Of a DNA stretch of 64,000 nucleotides, positions 1-9,598 are shown piece by piece. The translations under genes and the position numbers were made by a program. Source of the stretch: Nitrospirota bacterium (GTDB taxonomy: Bacteria; Nitrospirota; JACRHJ01); assembly GCA_021789495.1 (NCBI GenBank), contig JAJYJM010000005.1, positions 37,424-101,423 on the forward strand, written 5' to 3'. Position 1 is the first letter of the stretch, and each line of letters starts with the position of its first letter. A model generated the notes under the pieces. That model had not been told where the DNA came from. It saw nothing but the letters and a program-made list of their open reading frames with translations, and did no database searches.

Positions 1-389
1 TCAACGTCCCAACTGCCAAGGCTGATTACCGGCTTTCCGAGCTTCAGCGCAAATGCTATTTCGGACAATGTGCCGTATTCTCCGGCGACGGCGATAAGGA
101 CATCGGAGGACCTGACAACTATTATATTCCTTGCGTGGTTGAAGCCGGTGATGATTGGGATGTCGATGTATCGGTTCGCGTCGCGGGTGTCGAAACCCGG
201 CAGAATGCCTATAGTCTGACCGCCTGCTTCCTTGGCGCCTCTGCATGCCGCTTCCATTACACCGCCAAGCCCTCCGGTAAGGACAGTCGCGCCCTTCTCG
301 GCGGCCAGCCTTCCCACTTCCATGGCGTCGTCATAAGGCTTTCCCGCGGCAAGTGCCGAGCCTATAATCCCGATTACGACCTTTTCCAA
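1..389 (-). CDS. TIGR00725/LOG-family (SLOG, lysine-decarboxylase-like) protein, partial at window edge; probable TTG start
   Basis: Minus-strand reading gives [65 protein letters not shown]...[30 protein letters not shown]. The listed ORFs here are in other frames. Confidence 0.8.
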   Translation of the reverse strand, partial: MEKVVIGIIGSALAAGKPYDDAMEVGRLAAEKGATVLTGGLGGVMEAACRGAKEAGGQTIGILPGFDTRDANRYIDIPIITGFNHARNIIVVRSSDVLIAVAGEYGTLSEIAFALKLGKPVISLGSWDV

Positions 390-460
390 TCCGCCACCTT
401 TGCACAGGAATAATTAAAAAGGGCATCTCCTTTCGAGGATACCCTTCGCACGCTGCAAGA

Positions 461-537
461 TGGTCGGGGCGAAAGGATTTGAACCTTCGACCCCACGGTC
501 CCGAACCGTGTGCGCTACCAGGCTGCGCTACGCCCCG
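461..537 (-). tRNA. tRNA-Pro (anticodon CGG)
   Basis: Minus strand CGGGGCGTAGCGCAGCCTGGTAGCGCACACGGTTCGGGACCGTGGGGTCGAAGGTTCAAATCCTTTCGCCCCGACCA; acceptor pairs, TTCAAAT T-loop, CCA encoded. Confidence 0.95.
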
Positions 538-588
538 TCAATCCATTGTATGTTATAGCACTTCCCTTTTCCTGTCAAGGTTTTTCGT

Positions 589-1716
589 TTAAATACCGAG
601 GCCCATCGTCTGCCTTTTCTTTTCTATGAACTTCGTCGTCTCATCCGCGAAATAATCTCCGCTTTCAATAACTTCCCTTGATACCCTGCCGTTGTAAAGT
701 TCCCGCCCTTCTTTAAGCTCCGCCGCGAGCGCCTCCTCGAAATTCCCGGCCCTTATCCCTTCCTCGACCGCGCTCTGGTTATAAAGCGCGATGTCGGATA
801 GTATAATCCTTGCGAACCGTCTCGCGGCTTCGACCTGCTGACTGTCTGCCGCCAGTCCAGGTTCCGCCCGTTTCTCCGCAGATATAGTAACCGACGGAGC
901 CGCCGGTTCCGGCATCTCATCCTTACGCATACGAAGACCCTGTTCCTGTCTGAGCGGAATATCCTCAGGCGCGGGCATCCGGATATCCTGCTCACGGGGC
1001 GGCCTTACGGCAGGCGCTCCACCCGTTTCCGCCGTCAGACGCTTAACCTTCTGGGCAAGGCTGTCCTGGATGTGGTGTTTTTCTATGTAGTCGTCGGCGC
1101 CGTAAAGGCTTACGGGCTCCCTTTTATAGCGTGTCTTGTCGTAAATGGACGCAATGAGGATTATTTTTATATCGCTGGATTCAGGGCTGTTCTTCAGCCT
1201 GTCGCATATCTCGAAACCGTATATCCTTGGGAGCGCGACGTCGAGAATGCAAAGGAAGGGTTTTTCCCTTTCTATTGACACGACGGCAGCGATACCTTCC
1301 GTTTCTTTGATTACCTGGTAGCCCTCGTTTGTCAAAATGGATTCCACAAGGCCGAGCACTGATTCGCCGTCGTGCGCAACCAGTATCTTTGACCTGTCAA
1401 GACCCCATTTTGGCGCGGGGCGCGAAACCTTTGCCTGGGGCGCCGCCTCGACGGGCTTCAACTGTGCGGGCGGCGAAGGCGGGGTAAATGCCGTCTCAGG
1501 GGGCTTTTGCGCGTCAGATTCCGCAGGCGAAGGACGCGGAGATTCAGGGGGAGTTTTCTGTAGCGGCTGTTCAGCATTGCCGGCCTCCGCAGGTTTCTCC
1601 GCCAGGAAAATATTGCCGCATTTCGGACACTTAAGCCTTGTGCCGCCTTCTTTTATCTTGGAGTCGTCCACCTTCAGGCGCACGCCGCACTGACCGCACG
1701 AAACTATCATTTTCAC
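589..1716 (-). CDS. Zinc-ribbon (MJ0042-type) plus response-regulator receiver domain protein
   Basis: N-terminal [28 protein letters not shown], then REC-like [18 protein letters not shown]...[22 protein letters not shown]. Confidence 0.75.
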   Translation of the reverse strand: MKMIVSCGQCGVRLKVDDSKIKEGGTRLKCPKCGNIFLAEKPAEAGNAEQPLQKTPPESPRPSPAESDAQKPPETAFTPPSPPAQLKPVEAAPQAKVSRPAPKWGLDRSKILVAHDGESVLGLVESILTNEGYQVIKETEGIAAVVSIEREKPFLCILDVALPRIYGFEICDRLKNSPESSDIKIILIASIYDKTRYKREPVSLYGADDYIEKHHIQDSLAQKVKRLTAETGGAPAVRPPREQDIRMPAPEDIPLRQEQGLRMRKDEMPEPAAPSVTISAEKRAEPGLAADSQQVEAARRFARIILSDIALYNQSAVEEGIRAGNFEEALAAELKEGRELYNGRVSREVIESGDYFADETTKFIEKKRQTMGLGI

Positions 1717-1740
1717 CCTCCGAAGGCTGTGAAAAGCCGC

Positions 1741-2997
1741 TTACTTCCGCTCCTTACGGGGCCTGATTGTCACCACTTCGTAACCCTTGAAATATCTTCG
1801 CGCCGCACCGGAAACGTCTCCGCTCCCAACACCCGCAACCTCTCCCGCAAGGCTTTTCCCGTAGTCATTTCCGGCCCCGGCGATGTCATACAGCCCTGAG
1901 AGCCAGGCGGTTTTAACGGCGCTCTCCAACGAAAAATCGATGCCGCCGGAGGCAAAAGCCGCCCCGCGTTTGAGCTCTTCCGAGGAAAATTTCCCGTTTT
2001 CGATAGCCTCGATGGAGTCTTTTATGCGTTTTGCAGCGGCGTCAATCATGTTCTCGTCCGTAACCGAATAGACAGTCATTACGGGCGCGGAGGACACCCA
2101 CTCAATCGAGCTTCCGAACTGGTACGCTTTCGGTTCCTTGCCCCGGAGCGATTTATACATCATTGACGACATGCCGCCCGCCAGCATTGCGCGAGCGGTC
2201 AGGGCGGCGGCGTAATCCGAACCGCCGGGGGGCGGGAGTTTGAAAACGAAAAGGACACCCGCGGTGCCGTGATCAGACTCCAATTCAAGCTCTTTCCCCG
2301 CGTTAAACTGCGGTTTTTGCCCCTCTGTGCTATAGGGTTTTCCGCTCCCGGGCCAGCCCTTGAAGGCAACTTCAGCTATTTTTACGACCTCTTTGTCTGA
2401 GAACGGGCCGCAGACCGACAAAAGCGCCCCCTCCGGCCTGAACCGCGCCGTCCTCCAGGCTAAGAGATCTTTTCTTGATATGTTTTTCAAATCCCCCGGC
2501 AGGGCGGCGGGGAAAACGGCATAATACATCCTGCCGACTACGCTGTCCGTTCTGAAATCGTTCCTGGCGGATATTGCGGCTTTTTCTATCCGGGCGGTGT
2601 CGTCCGAAAAATCAACCCCGGATACCATCTCGGACAAGGCCTTGAGCGCGGCGGGGAAGGAATCTGCCGGGGATACGAGCTTAAAGCAGGTATAATCCGA
2701 CTCCACATCCGCCGTTACTTTGCCGCCCAGGCGCTTTATCCGAAGCGACGGCGGGCTTGCGCTGTCCACAGGGTTCATCGACAGGACACAGTTGCACAGA
2801 AGGCTTGTAATCCCGTTCTTCCCCGCAGGTTCGGAAGCGTATCCCGTTTTTATAAAAAGACAGGCCGCGGCGGTTTCCCCCCGATGGCTTGAGTTTATGA
2901 CACCGAGGCCGTTCGAGAGCCGCGCTTCCCCGGCAAATGAATTGGCGCAAAAGATAAAAGTTGCAAATATACCGATGAGGAGGATATTTTTTTTCAT
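1741..2997 (-). CDS. M16-family (insulinase-like) peptidase homolog, secreted
   Basis: Signal peptide; LSNGLGVINSSHRGETAAACLFIKTGYASEPAGKNGITSLL resembles M16 N-domain, without an obvious HxxEH. Confidence 0.65.
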   Translation of the reverse strand: MKKNILLIGIFATFIFCANSFAGEARLSNGLGVINSSHRGETAAACLFIKTGYASEPAGKNGITSLLCNCVLSMNPVDSASPPSLRIKRLGGKVTADVESDYTCFKLVSPADSFPAALKALSEMVSGVDFSDDTARIEKAAISARNDFRTDSVVGRMYYAVFPAALPGDLKNISRKDLLAWRTARFRPEGALLSVCGPFSDKEVVKIAEVAFKGWPGSGKPYSTEGQKPQFNAGKELELESDHGTAGVLFVFKLPPPGGSDYAAALTARAMLAGGMSSMMYKSLRGKEPKAYQFGSSIEWVSSAPVMTVYSVTDENMIDAAAKRIKDSIEAIENGKFSSEELKRGAAFASGGIDFSLESAVKTAWLSGLYDIAGAGNDYGKSLAGEVAGVGSGDVSGAARRYFKGYEVVTIRPRKERK

Positions 2998-3002
2998 GGT
3001 TC

Positions 3003-3650
3003 CTATTCTTTAGTTACATACGGCCTGGCGCCCCGGACGGAGGAGAGCTTCCTGGCCTCGGACGCGGCGTCCGCCTTTGTCCCGAAATTGCCTACGTGGA
3101 CTTTGTAGTTATAGCCGCCCCTCCTGCCGGATACGGCATACACCCGCGCATTATATCCTTTTTTCTTCAGCTTTGCGACTGCGGCCCTGGCCGCCGAGGC
3201 CGACTTATACGCCCCTATCTGCACGGTATACCGCCCCTGATGCCGGTTTATCGGCTGAAGCCGGTCTGCCGACTGATGCCGGTCAACCGGCTTCTCGACG
3301 AGCGGCGCATGGGCGTTTCTTGCGTTTGAAGTCAAAACCTTCGGAAACGTAAGGGTAACCGGCCTCTGGGGTTTTGCGGGAGCCGTCGAAGCCGGGGAAA
3401 GAGCGGTATGCGATGTCGTAACCGGTTTCAATACCGGAGGCGCCGACGGCATTTCTCTGGAGGGCCTGACCGTCGCAGACGCCTGGGCAACGACCTCCGG
3501 GTATCTTTTCTTCTGCCATTGAATCCCAACGGTGACGCCCAGTACGAATATCAGGGCCGCAACGGCGGCAATGCCGAATATCACCAGGCCGAGCTGGCGC
3601 GCGTCGAAAGAGTAATCGTAGCGTTCTCTTATTTTGCTCAGGTCTTTCAA
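3003..3650 (-). CDS. SPOR-domain membrane protein
   Basis: One TM segment; C-terminal YTVQIGAYKSASAARAAVAKLKKKGYNARVY...YKVHVGNFGTKADAASEARKL. Confidence 0.85.
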   Translation of the reverse strand: MKDLSKIRERYDYSFDARQLGLVIFGIAAVAALIFVLGVTVGIQWQKKRYPEVVAQASATVRPSREMPSAPPVLKPVTTSHTALSPASTAPAKPQRPVTLTFPKVLTSNARNAHAPLVEKPVDRHQSADRLQPINRHQGRYTVQIGAYKSASAARAAVAKLKKKGYNARVYAVSGRRGGYNYKVHVGNFGTKADAASEARKLSSVRGARPYVTKE

Positions 3651-3657
3651 GTTGTTC

Positions 3658-4674
3658 TCACGCTATGAACATCGCGTCGCCGTAGCTGTAGAAACGGTAG
3701 CCCCTCGACACCGCCTCGCGGTACGCCGAAAATATCCTGTCTTTCCCTGCAAGTGCACATACTATCATAAGCAAAGTCGATTTGGGAAGGTGGAAATTGG
3801 TTATCATGGCCCGGACGGCCTTAAATTCATAGCCGGGGTATATGAAGAGGCCAGTGCTGCCTTTCCCGGCCTTAAGTCCGCCGTCCCTGAAGGCCGATTC
3901 CAGCGTCCTCGCGCTCGTCGTCCCCACGGCGATAACGCGCCTCCCTTCGGAAAGCGCGCGGTTTACCGCATCGGCGGTCTCTTCCGGCACGGAATATTCC
4001 TCGTTTTCCATTTCATGTCTCTCGACAACTTCTTCCCGCACCGGGAGAAACGTGCCGGGGCCGACATGCAGGGTTACGCGGACGACCGAAACTCCCTTTT
4101 CCCTTATCCTGCCAAGCAGGGCCTCGGTGAAATGAAGCCCCGCCGTCGGGGCGGCTACGGCGCCGGGCTCGGAGGCGTATATAGTCTGGTAGCGCTCCCT
4201 GTCCCGGATATCGTCCCGCCCGGACTTGTCAATATACGGCGGAAGCGGCATGGAGGCCGCCTTTCTTATGGCCTCCTCCGTTATGCCGTCGAAGAAAATT
4301 ACCTTCCTTCCCCCGCCTAAGTCTTCCAGAACCCTGGCCCCAAGCCCCCCGGAGAACCAGATTTCCGCCCCCGGCGACACCCTGCCCCTGACCAGGGCCT
4401 CATACATGCCTTCGCCGGTTTTTCTGACGATAAGCGCTTCTATTCCGCCGCCGGTAGCCTTTGTCCCGGTCAACCGGGACGGCACGACCTTCGCGTCGTT
4501 CACCACCATCACGTCTCCCGCCACGAAATATTCCGGCAGGTCGGAGAATGTCCCATGCTCGATGTTTCCGCCCGCGCGCGGCAGCACCATGAGACGGGAT
4601 TTATCCCGTTCTTTTGCAGGCGACTGCGCAATAAGCTCCTCCGGAAGGATATAATCGAAATCCGTTACCAGCAT
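3658..4674 (-). CDS. queA: tRNA preQ1(34) S-adenosylmethionine ribosyltransferase-isomerase
   Basis: DFDYILPEELIAQSPAKERDKSRLMVL ... VAAPTAGLHFTEALL ... HVGPGTFLPV ... FHLPKSTLLMIVCALAG. Confidence 0.95.
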   Translation of the reverse strand: MLVTDFDYILPEELIAQSPAKERDKSRLMVLPRAGGNIEHGTFSDLPEYFVAGDVMVVNDAKVVPSRLTGTKATGGGIEALIVRKTGEGMYEALVRGRVSPGAEIWFSGGLGARVLEDLGGGRKVIFFDGITEEAIRKAASMPLPPYIDKSGRDDIRDRERYQTIYASEPGAVAAPTAGLHFTEALLGRIREKGVSVVRVTLHVGPGTFLPVREEVVERHEMENEEYSVPEETADAVNRALSEGRRVIAVGTTSARTLESAFRDGGLKAGKGSTGLFIYPGYEFKAVRAMITNFHLPKSTLLMIVCALAGKDRIFSAYREAVSRGYRFYSYGDAMFIA

Positions 4675-5829
4675 TTATTTCGGTTCCTCCGACAGTTTTG
4701 TGAGCGTCGTGCCCGGATAGTAATACCGAAGTATCTCCCGGTAGTTCTTCCCGGCCAGAGCCATGCCCCTCGCGCCATACTGGCACAGGCCAACGCCGTG
4801 CCCGGAACCCTTGCCGATAAATACGAAACTGTCCCCGTCTTTGTGAGCCTCGAAGGCGGTGCTCGGTATTTCGGAGTATCCCACGGCCTTCCTGAAATCG
4901 GTTCCCTTCATCGCCACGCTTCCTGAATCTCCGATAATCCTCAGCGTCTTTATCCTCTTGGACCGGCTTCGCTCCAGCACCTGTATGGCCTTCAGTCCAT
5001 CAATCATATACCCGGCCCGCCTCAGTGAGCTGTAGAGGACGGAAATCTTTATCTGCTTCTTCCACCTTCTGTATGGGGAGTCCGCGCAGTAACGGCATTT
5101 GATGGACACGAGATACGGGTATTTTCTGCCCCATACGTCATAGGCGTCTTCCGTCCTGCCGCCGCAGGTGGAGTGATATACCGCCTCAATCGGCGCGCCG
5201 TCGTACGTAAGAATCTCTCCCCTCGTCTCCCGCGCCGCAAGCGCAGGACCCTCCTTTTCCACCGCGTCTCCGTCAAACATCTGCGATTTTACGGTCGCGC
5301 AGAGGTCGTAATCCTTTTCGAAGCCGGTCGACCGGCCACAACGGTTTTGTTTCCTGTACATGGCGTAGGTGCGGGCAAGCACCGCCTGCGCCTTGAGCGC
5401 CTCAAGCGGCCAGTCCGCGCCCATTTCCTCGCCCACCACCGCGCGGGTATAGTCCTCAAGTCCAAGTTCGTTTATTATCCTGAAGAGGCCGCCTGGATTC
5501 TTTTTTATCTCGATGACGCCGGTAAGCGCATACTTCTCTGCATTGATTACGACGCCGTCGGTATTGATCCTCAGCCCGCCCACGGGGCAGTTGTTTCCGG
5601 AAAGGGTCATGCGCACTCCGCCGTGTCCGTCCGGCTCCGTTTCGCCTATGCCGGAGAGGCCTTTTACGTTGAACTCCGGCGGAAAATCAAGCGTAACCCC
5701 CGGCAGGTTATCCATTACCAGCACACGGATTTTCCCGGAGGCAGCCGCACTTGAAACCGAAACCAGCATGCCGAGGCAGAGCGCTAATGCGAGTGTAAGG
5801 ACTTTTTTCATTTTCTGCCGATGAGCCAC
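4675..5829 (-). CDS. SpoIID/LytB-domain protein
   Basis: LEDYTRAVVGEEMGADWPLEALKAQAVLARTYAMYRK ... VYHSTCGGRTEDA ... GKGSGHGVGLCQYGARGMA. Confidence 0.9.
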   Translation of the reverse strand: MAHRQKMKKVLTLALALCLGMLVSVSSAAASGKIRVLVMDNLPGVTLDFPPEFNVKGLSGIGETEPDGHGGVRMTLSGNNCPVGGLRINTDGVVINAEKYALTGVIEIKKNPGGLFRIINELGLEDYTRAVVGEEMGADWPLEALKAQAVLARTYAMYRKQNRCGRSTGFEKDYDLCATVKSQMFDGDAVEKEGPALAARETRGEILTYDGAPIEAVYHSTCGGRTEDAYDVWGRKYPYLVSIKCRYCADSPYRRWKKQIKISVLYSSLRRAGYMIDGLKAIQVLERSRSKRIKTLRIIGDSGSVAMKGTDFRKAVGYSEIPSTAFEAHKDGDSFVFIGKGSGHGVGLCQYGARGMALAGKNYREILRYYYPGTTLTKLSEEPK

Positions 5830-6023
5830 AGGATTAGCGACAGGATAAGGCTGAGTATCAGACTTGTGGCGAGCGGGAAGTAAAAGGTGAAGCTCTTTTT
5901 ATGGACGACGATGTCGCCTGGAAGCCTGCCAATCCACGGGAGCTTCCCGGATAGGAGGAATACCGCCCCCAGGAGCAGCAGAAGCGCGCCGATAATAATC
6001 AGCAGTTTCCCGAATTCAGCCAT
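5808..6023 (-). CDS. DUF2905-type small membrane protein
   Basis: MAEFGKLLIIIGALLLLLGAVFLLSGKLPWIGRLPGDIVVHKKSFTFYFPLATSLILSLILSLILWL. Confidence 0.8.
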   Translation of the reverse strand: MAEFGKLLIIIGALLLLLGAVFLLSGKLPWIGRLPGDIVVHKKSFTFYFPLATSLILSLILSLILWLIGRK

Positions 6024-7073
6024 TTAGTTATCCGCCCCGTTTGCGGATGTGATTTTTTCCAGCAGCTTCACCTGCTCCGGCCTTCCGAGCGCAATCAGGC
6101 AGTCGGCCTCGCGCAGGATGGAATTGGGATTGGGATTGAACTCCATCTTCCCGTCCGCGCGCTTTATGGCGACAATTATAATATCCAGCTTCTGCCTGAT
6201 GCCGCTGTCCTTTATCGCCCTCCCGACAAGAGGCGAGCCGCTTCCCACCTTAACCTCTTCCAGCTTCAGGTCCATATTCTCCGAGCGTGTGGCGAACTCT
6301 ATGAAGTCCACCACCGCGGGCCTCAGCATCGCCTGGGCAATCCTGTCCGCCCCGATATGATAAGGCGATATTACCTTGTTCGCCCCGGCGCGCCGAAGCT
6401 TGTGTTCCGAGCCTTCCTCGCCCGCCCGCGCAACGATGTAAAGATCCTCGTTCAGGCCCCTTGCCGTCAGGACGATATAGAGGTTCTGGGCGTCCGTGGA
6501 AACCACGGAGATAAGCCCTTTCGCTCTCTTTATGCCGGCATCGATAAGCGTCTCGTCGCGGTCTGCGTCTCCCTGCATTATGAGATATTTCTCCCAGTCC
6601 GCCTCCTCGATGTTCCCGGCATCCTTCTCGATTATCACGAAGGGAACGGTGCCGCCGGAGAGCTCCCGGCAGATAAGTCTGCCCATCCTGCCGAAGCCGC
6701 ATACGATGTAATGGTCTTTAAGCTTCTTTATCTTCTGCTCCAATTTTCTTCTCCCAAGGATGTCCGCCAGTTCTCCTTCGAGCATGAGCCTTGTCGCATT
6801 TCGCACCGCGAACGCCACTGCTCCCAATCCGAAAAAGATTAATATTATGGAAAATATTTTGCCCGTCTGGTCAAGCCTGTGCACCTCGCCGTAACCGATT
6901 GTGGTAATCGTGATAACAGTCATAAACAGGGAATCGAGGATATTCCAGCCCTCAAGACGGCAATACCCCGCCGTCCCCCCGGCGACCACAAGCGCCAGGG
7001 CAAGCGCAGAATAAATGAACAGCCTTGCGCCGCTGGTTTTTTTCAGATTCAAGTCCGTCAGACTCGGCATCAC
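6024..7073 (-). CDS. Potassium channel with RCK/TrkA-N domain
   Basis: Pore TVITITTIGYGEVH; TrkA-N IVCGFGRMGRLICREL; TrkA-C at C-terminus. Confidence 0.9.
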   Translation of the reverse strand: MMPSLTDLNLKKTSGARLFIYSALALALVVAGGTAGYCRLEGWNILDSLFMTVITITTIGYGEVHRLDQTGKIFSIILIFFGLGAVAFAVRNATRLMLEGELADILGRRKLEQKIKKLKDHYIVCGFGRMGRLICRELSGGTVPFVIIEKDAGNIEEADWEKYLIMQGDADRDETLIDAGIKRAKGLISVVSTDAQNLYIVLTARGLNEDLYIVARAGEEGSEHKLRRAGANKVISPYHIGADRIAQAMLRPAVVDFIEFATRSENMDLKLEEVKVGSGSPLVGRAIKDSGIRQKLDIIIVAIKRADGKMEFNPNPNSILREADCLIALGRPEQVKLLEKITSANGADN

Positions 7074-7183
7074 AATATTTTACAGTAACAGGAAAAGGTA
7101 ATAAAGGACAAAAATTTAACCAGGAACAATTACTGCAATTTTTATTTGATATTTTTAATATATTGTGCCATTATTCGGACATT

Positions 7184-8437
7184 ATGACGGGCGCGATGAT
7201 TGTTCCGGGGATGGAAGAGCAGTTGCTCCATGCCGAACTGCTGAATCTCTTCAACGAGAAGCGGGATACCGGCTTTATTCTGAAGTGGATAACGCCGAGG
7301 CTTCGGGATTACCTGGGATGCGAGGCGCTCGGAATCCGGATAAAGGACAGCCACGGCAACATCCCGTATGCCGAAACCGCCGGATTCGACGAGAGTTTCC
7401 TTGCCAGAGAAGGCTCTCTTTGCGTTCGGACAGACTCCTGCGTCTGCATCAACATAATCGAAGGAAAATACGACCCCGGCCTGCCATTTTATACCCCGAA
7501 CGGTTCCTGCTTCACTACGGATTTACAGAATCTGACGCCCATCCTTGACGGCATGAAAAAAGGCACATTCAGGGGCGAATGCGTACGGCGCGGTTGGGGG
7601 GTTCTTGGCGTCGTCCCTATCCGCTTTGCCCATCAGCACTTCGGTGTTATACATTTCGTAAGCAAGGAAGAGGGCGGAATCGGTCAGGAGCAGTTAAAAT
7701 TTATAGAAAATATCGCCTCGGTAATCGGCCTTTTCCTGCACGCGGACTCCGCCGCCAGGGAAAAAGAAAATGAATTCCTGGCCGTAGTGCAGAAAATAAT
7801 TCACGACCTTAAAAACCCCTTGACGGCCATACAGGGCTTCTCCGAGCTTATCGCTGTAAAATATCTCGACCAGGACAATGACGACGTCCGAGATATGGTC
7901 GAAAGAATTCTAAGGAATGCGGAATACATAGAGCATCTTGTAAACGGCTTCGGAGAGTTCGCCCATTATACCGGCCACAATGTGGAGAGAAGCGTAAAAA
8001 TAGACTTGAGGGAATTCGTTCCGGGCATCGTCTCGGATATGGACTTACTTGGGAAAGACAGCCTGGAGATAAAAATATCCGGGAATACACCCGTCATACT
8101 CTACCCTTCTTTCAGCCTCAGGAGGATCCTTTCCAACCTTATCGGCAATGCCGTAAAATATACCCCGGAAGACAGAGTACCTAAGGTTGAAATCGGGTGC
8201 TATGAGAAGGAAGACTTTTACCAGGTCTGGGTGAAAGATTCCGGTTCCGGAATAAATGCGGACGAGGTGGAGAAGGTTTTCTGGCCTCTTTACCGCTCAA
8301 CCGACGTAAAGAACATCCAGGGATCGGGGCTTGGTCTGTCGATATGCAAAAAACTCGTGGAAAAACACGGCGGGAATATCTGGGTCTATTCCGACAAGGG
8401 CAAGGGAAGCACGTTCCACTTTACCATTCCGAAATAA
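7184..8437 (+). CDS. GAF-like sensor histidine kinase (ORF open from 7025; start placed at internal ATG to avoid overlap)
   Basis: H-box KIIHDLKNPLTAIQGFSEL; N-box NLIGNAVKYTPED; G-box GSGLGLSICKKLVEKHGG. Confidence 0.85.
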   Translation: MTGAMIVPGMEEQLLHAELLNLFNEKRDTGFILKWITPRLRDYLGCEALGIRIKDSHGNIPYAETAGFDESFLAREGSLCVRTDSCVCINIIEGKYDPGLPFYTPNGSCFTTDLQNLTPILDGMKKGTFRGECVRRGWGVLGVVPIRFAHQHFGVIHFVSKEEGGIGQEQLKFIENIASVIGLFLHADSAAREKENEFLAVVQKIIHDLKNPLTAIQGFSELIAVKYLDQDNDDVRDMVERILRNAEYIEHLVNGFGEFAHYTGHNVERSVKIDLREFVPGIVSDMDLLGKDSLEIKISGNTPVILYPSFSLRRILSNLIGNAVKYTPEDRVPKVEIGCYEKEDFYQVWVKDSGSGINADEVEKVFWPLYRSTDVKNIQGSGLGLSICKKLVEKHGGNIWVYSDKGKGSTFHFTIPK

Positions 8438-8442
8438 AAAAA

Positions 8443-8464
8443 GCCCCGCATTTTCATGCGGGGC
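8443..8464. terminator. Bidirectional Rho-independent terminator between convergent genes
   Basis: aaaaaaaGCCCCGCA-TTTTCA-TGCGGGGCtttt. Confidence 0.85.
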
Positions 8465-8490
8465 TTTTCGGGTTTTTTAACAGATGCGCC

Positions 8491-8688
8491 TTACCCCCGC
8501 ATCACGTTGACCGCCTGCGGGCCTTTCGCGCCGTTCTGGACTTCAAACTCGACCTGCTGTCCCTCGCTCAAGGTCTTGAAACCGTCCATCTTTATCTCCG
8601 AGAAATGCACGAATACGTCCTTGCCTTCCTCCGGAGAAATGAAACCGTAACCCTTGCTCTCATTGAACCACTTTACAGTACCCCTCAT
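8491..8688 (-). CDS. Cold-shock protein (CspA family)
   Basis: [65 protein letters not shown]. Confidence 0.95.
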   Translation of the reverse strand: MRGTVKWFNESKGYGFISPEEGKDVFVHFSEIKMDGFKTLSEGQQVEFEVQNGAKGPQAVNVMRG

Positions 8689-8949
8689 CAAAAAACCCCT
8701 TTTCCTTTGGGCCCGGCGCATCCTGCGCATTGCCCGATTAACCTGTCATACTTTTTCAAGACCTGAGTAGAACGTTCAACCTCTGAAGCATGAAAAATTG
8801 CAGGCATTAAAAAAGCCCCGGCACAGCGCCGAGGCACCATATTTGGAAGTATACTCGCAAGTTATCAATATGTCAAGCTTTAAAATCGGGGCTTCACATA
8901 AACGAGGCGGGCGGCCTTACGGACAAGGCCGGGCAGGACAAAGATAACG

Positions 8950-9060
8950 CGGGAGAAGGGAAACAAGGAATCTACCTTCGGCGCGCGGATGAACGACCGC
9001 ATCCAGCCGGGCGACGTGATAAACGTGCCGGAGAGCTTCTTTATGATGGAGGACTATTTG
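8950..9060 (+). pseudogene. Remnant of the C-terminus of a polysaccharide-export/SLBB-type protein
   Basis: Plus-strand reading KESTFGARMNDRIQPGDVINVPESFFMMEDYL resembles the PGDVIxVPESFF tail of Wza/SLBB proteins; no upstream ORF. Confidence 0.45.
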
Positions 9061-9470
9061 CGCTTTTCCTTATCGCTTAAGTAGACAAAACACTTCGCGC
9101 ACTCGATGCCGTTCTTGCAATGCCTGCCGGTCAGTTCCCAGCATGGAGCTGAGCGGTCAACGTATGCCGAGCATTCTTCCCTTGATCCTTCCGAACAGCC
9201 CTGTATCTCCCAGCAAGGCGCATAGTCCAGCAGTTTCTTCACGCCTTCTATGCTTATCTTCTTCTCGTGAATAAGCTCCCGGATACATCTGAGCCATTTT
9301 ATGTCGTTATCGGAATAGAACCTGTTCTTGTTCCTCCTCGCAGGCGCGACAAGCCCGTGCTTCTCGTAAAGCCTCAGGGTCTGGTCCGTAGTCCCGACAA
9401 GCTCGGCGGCGATACCGATAGGATAAAGCGGAAGGTTCTCCTTGCGAGATTTCTCATCGTTGTTGTCCAT
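9054..9470 (-). CDS. MerR-family regulator with Cys-rich two-CW-like C-terminus
   Basis: HTH PIGIAAELVGTTDQTLRLYEKHGLVAPARRNKNRFYSDNDIKWLRCI; then APCWEIQGCSEGSREEC...APCWELTGRHCKNGIECAKC. Confidence 0.8.
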   Translation of the reverse strand: MDNNDEKSRKENLPLYPIGIAAELVGTTDQTLRLYEKHGLVAPARRNKNRFYSDNDIKWLRCIRELIHEKKISIEGVKKLLDYAPCWEIQGCSEGSREECSAYVDRSAPCWELTGRHCKNGIECAKCFVYLSDKEKRK

Positions 9471-9598
9471 GTTCCTCCATTCGGATAAGGCATAAAATCT
9501 GAAGAAATATTCCACAAATTATAGTTGACAATATTAGTCCTGTAAACAGCGACCTGTCAAGTTAAATATTTTAATTGAGATTTAAGGTCTGCTTATAA

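Noticed and set aside
7025-7183. N-terminal extension of the histidine kinase ORF
   Set aside because: Overlaps the start of the divergent K+ channel gene; internal ATG at 7184 is more plausible.
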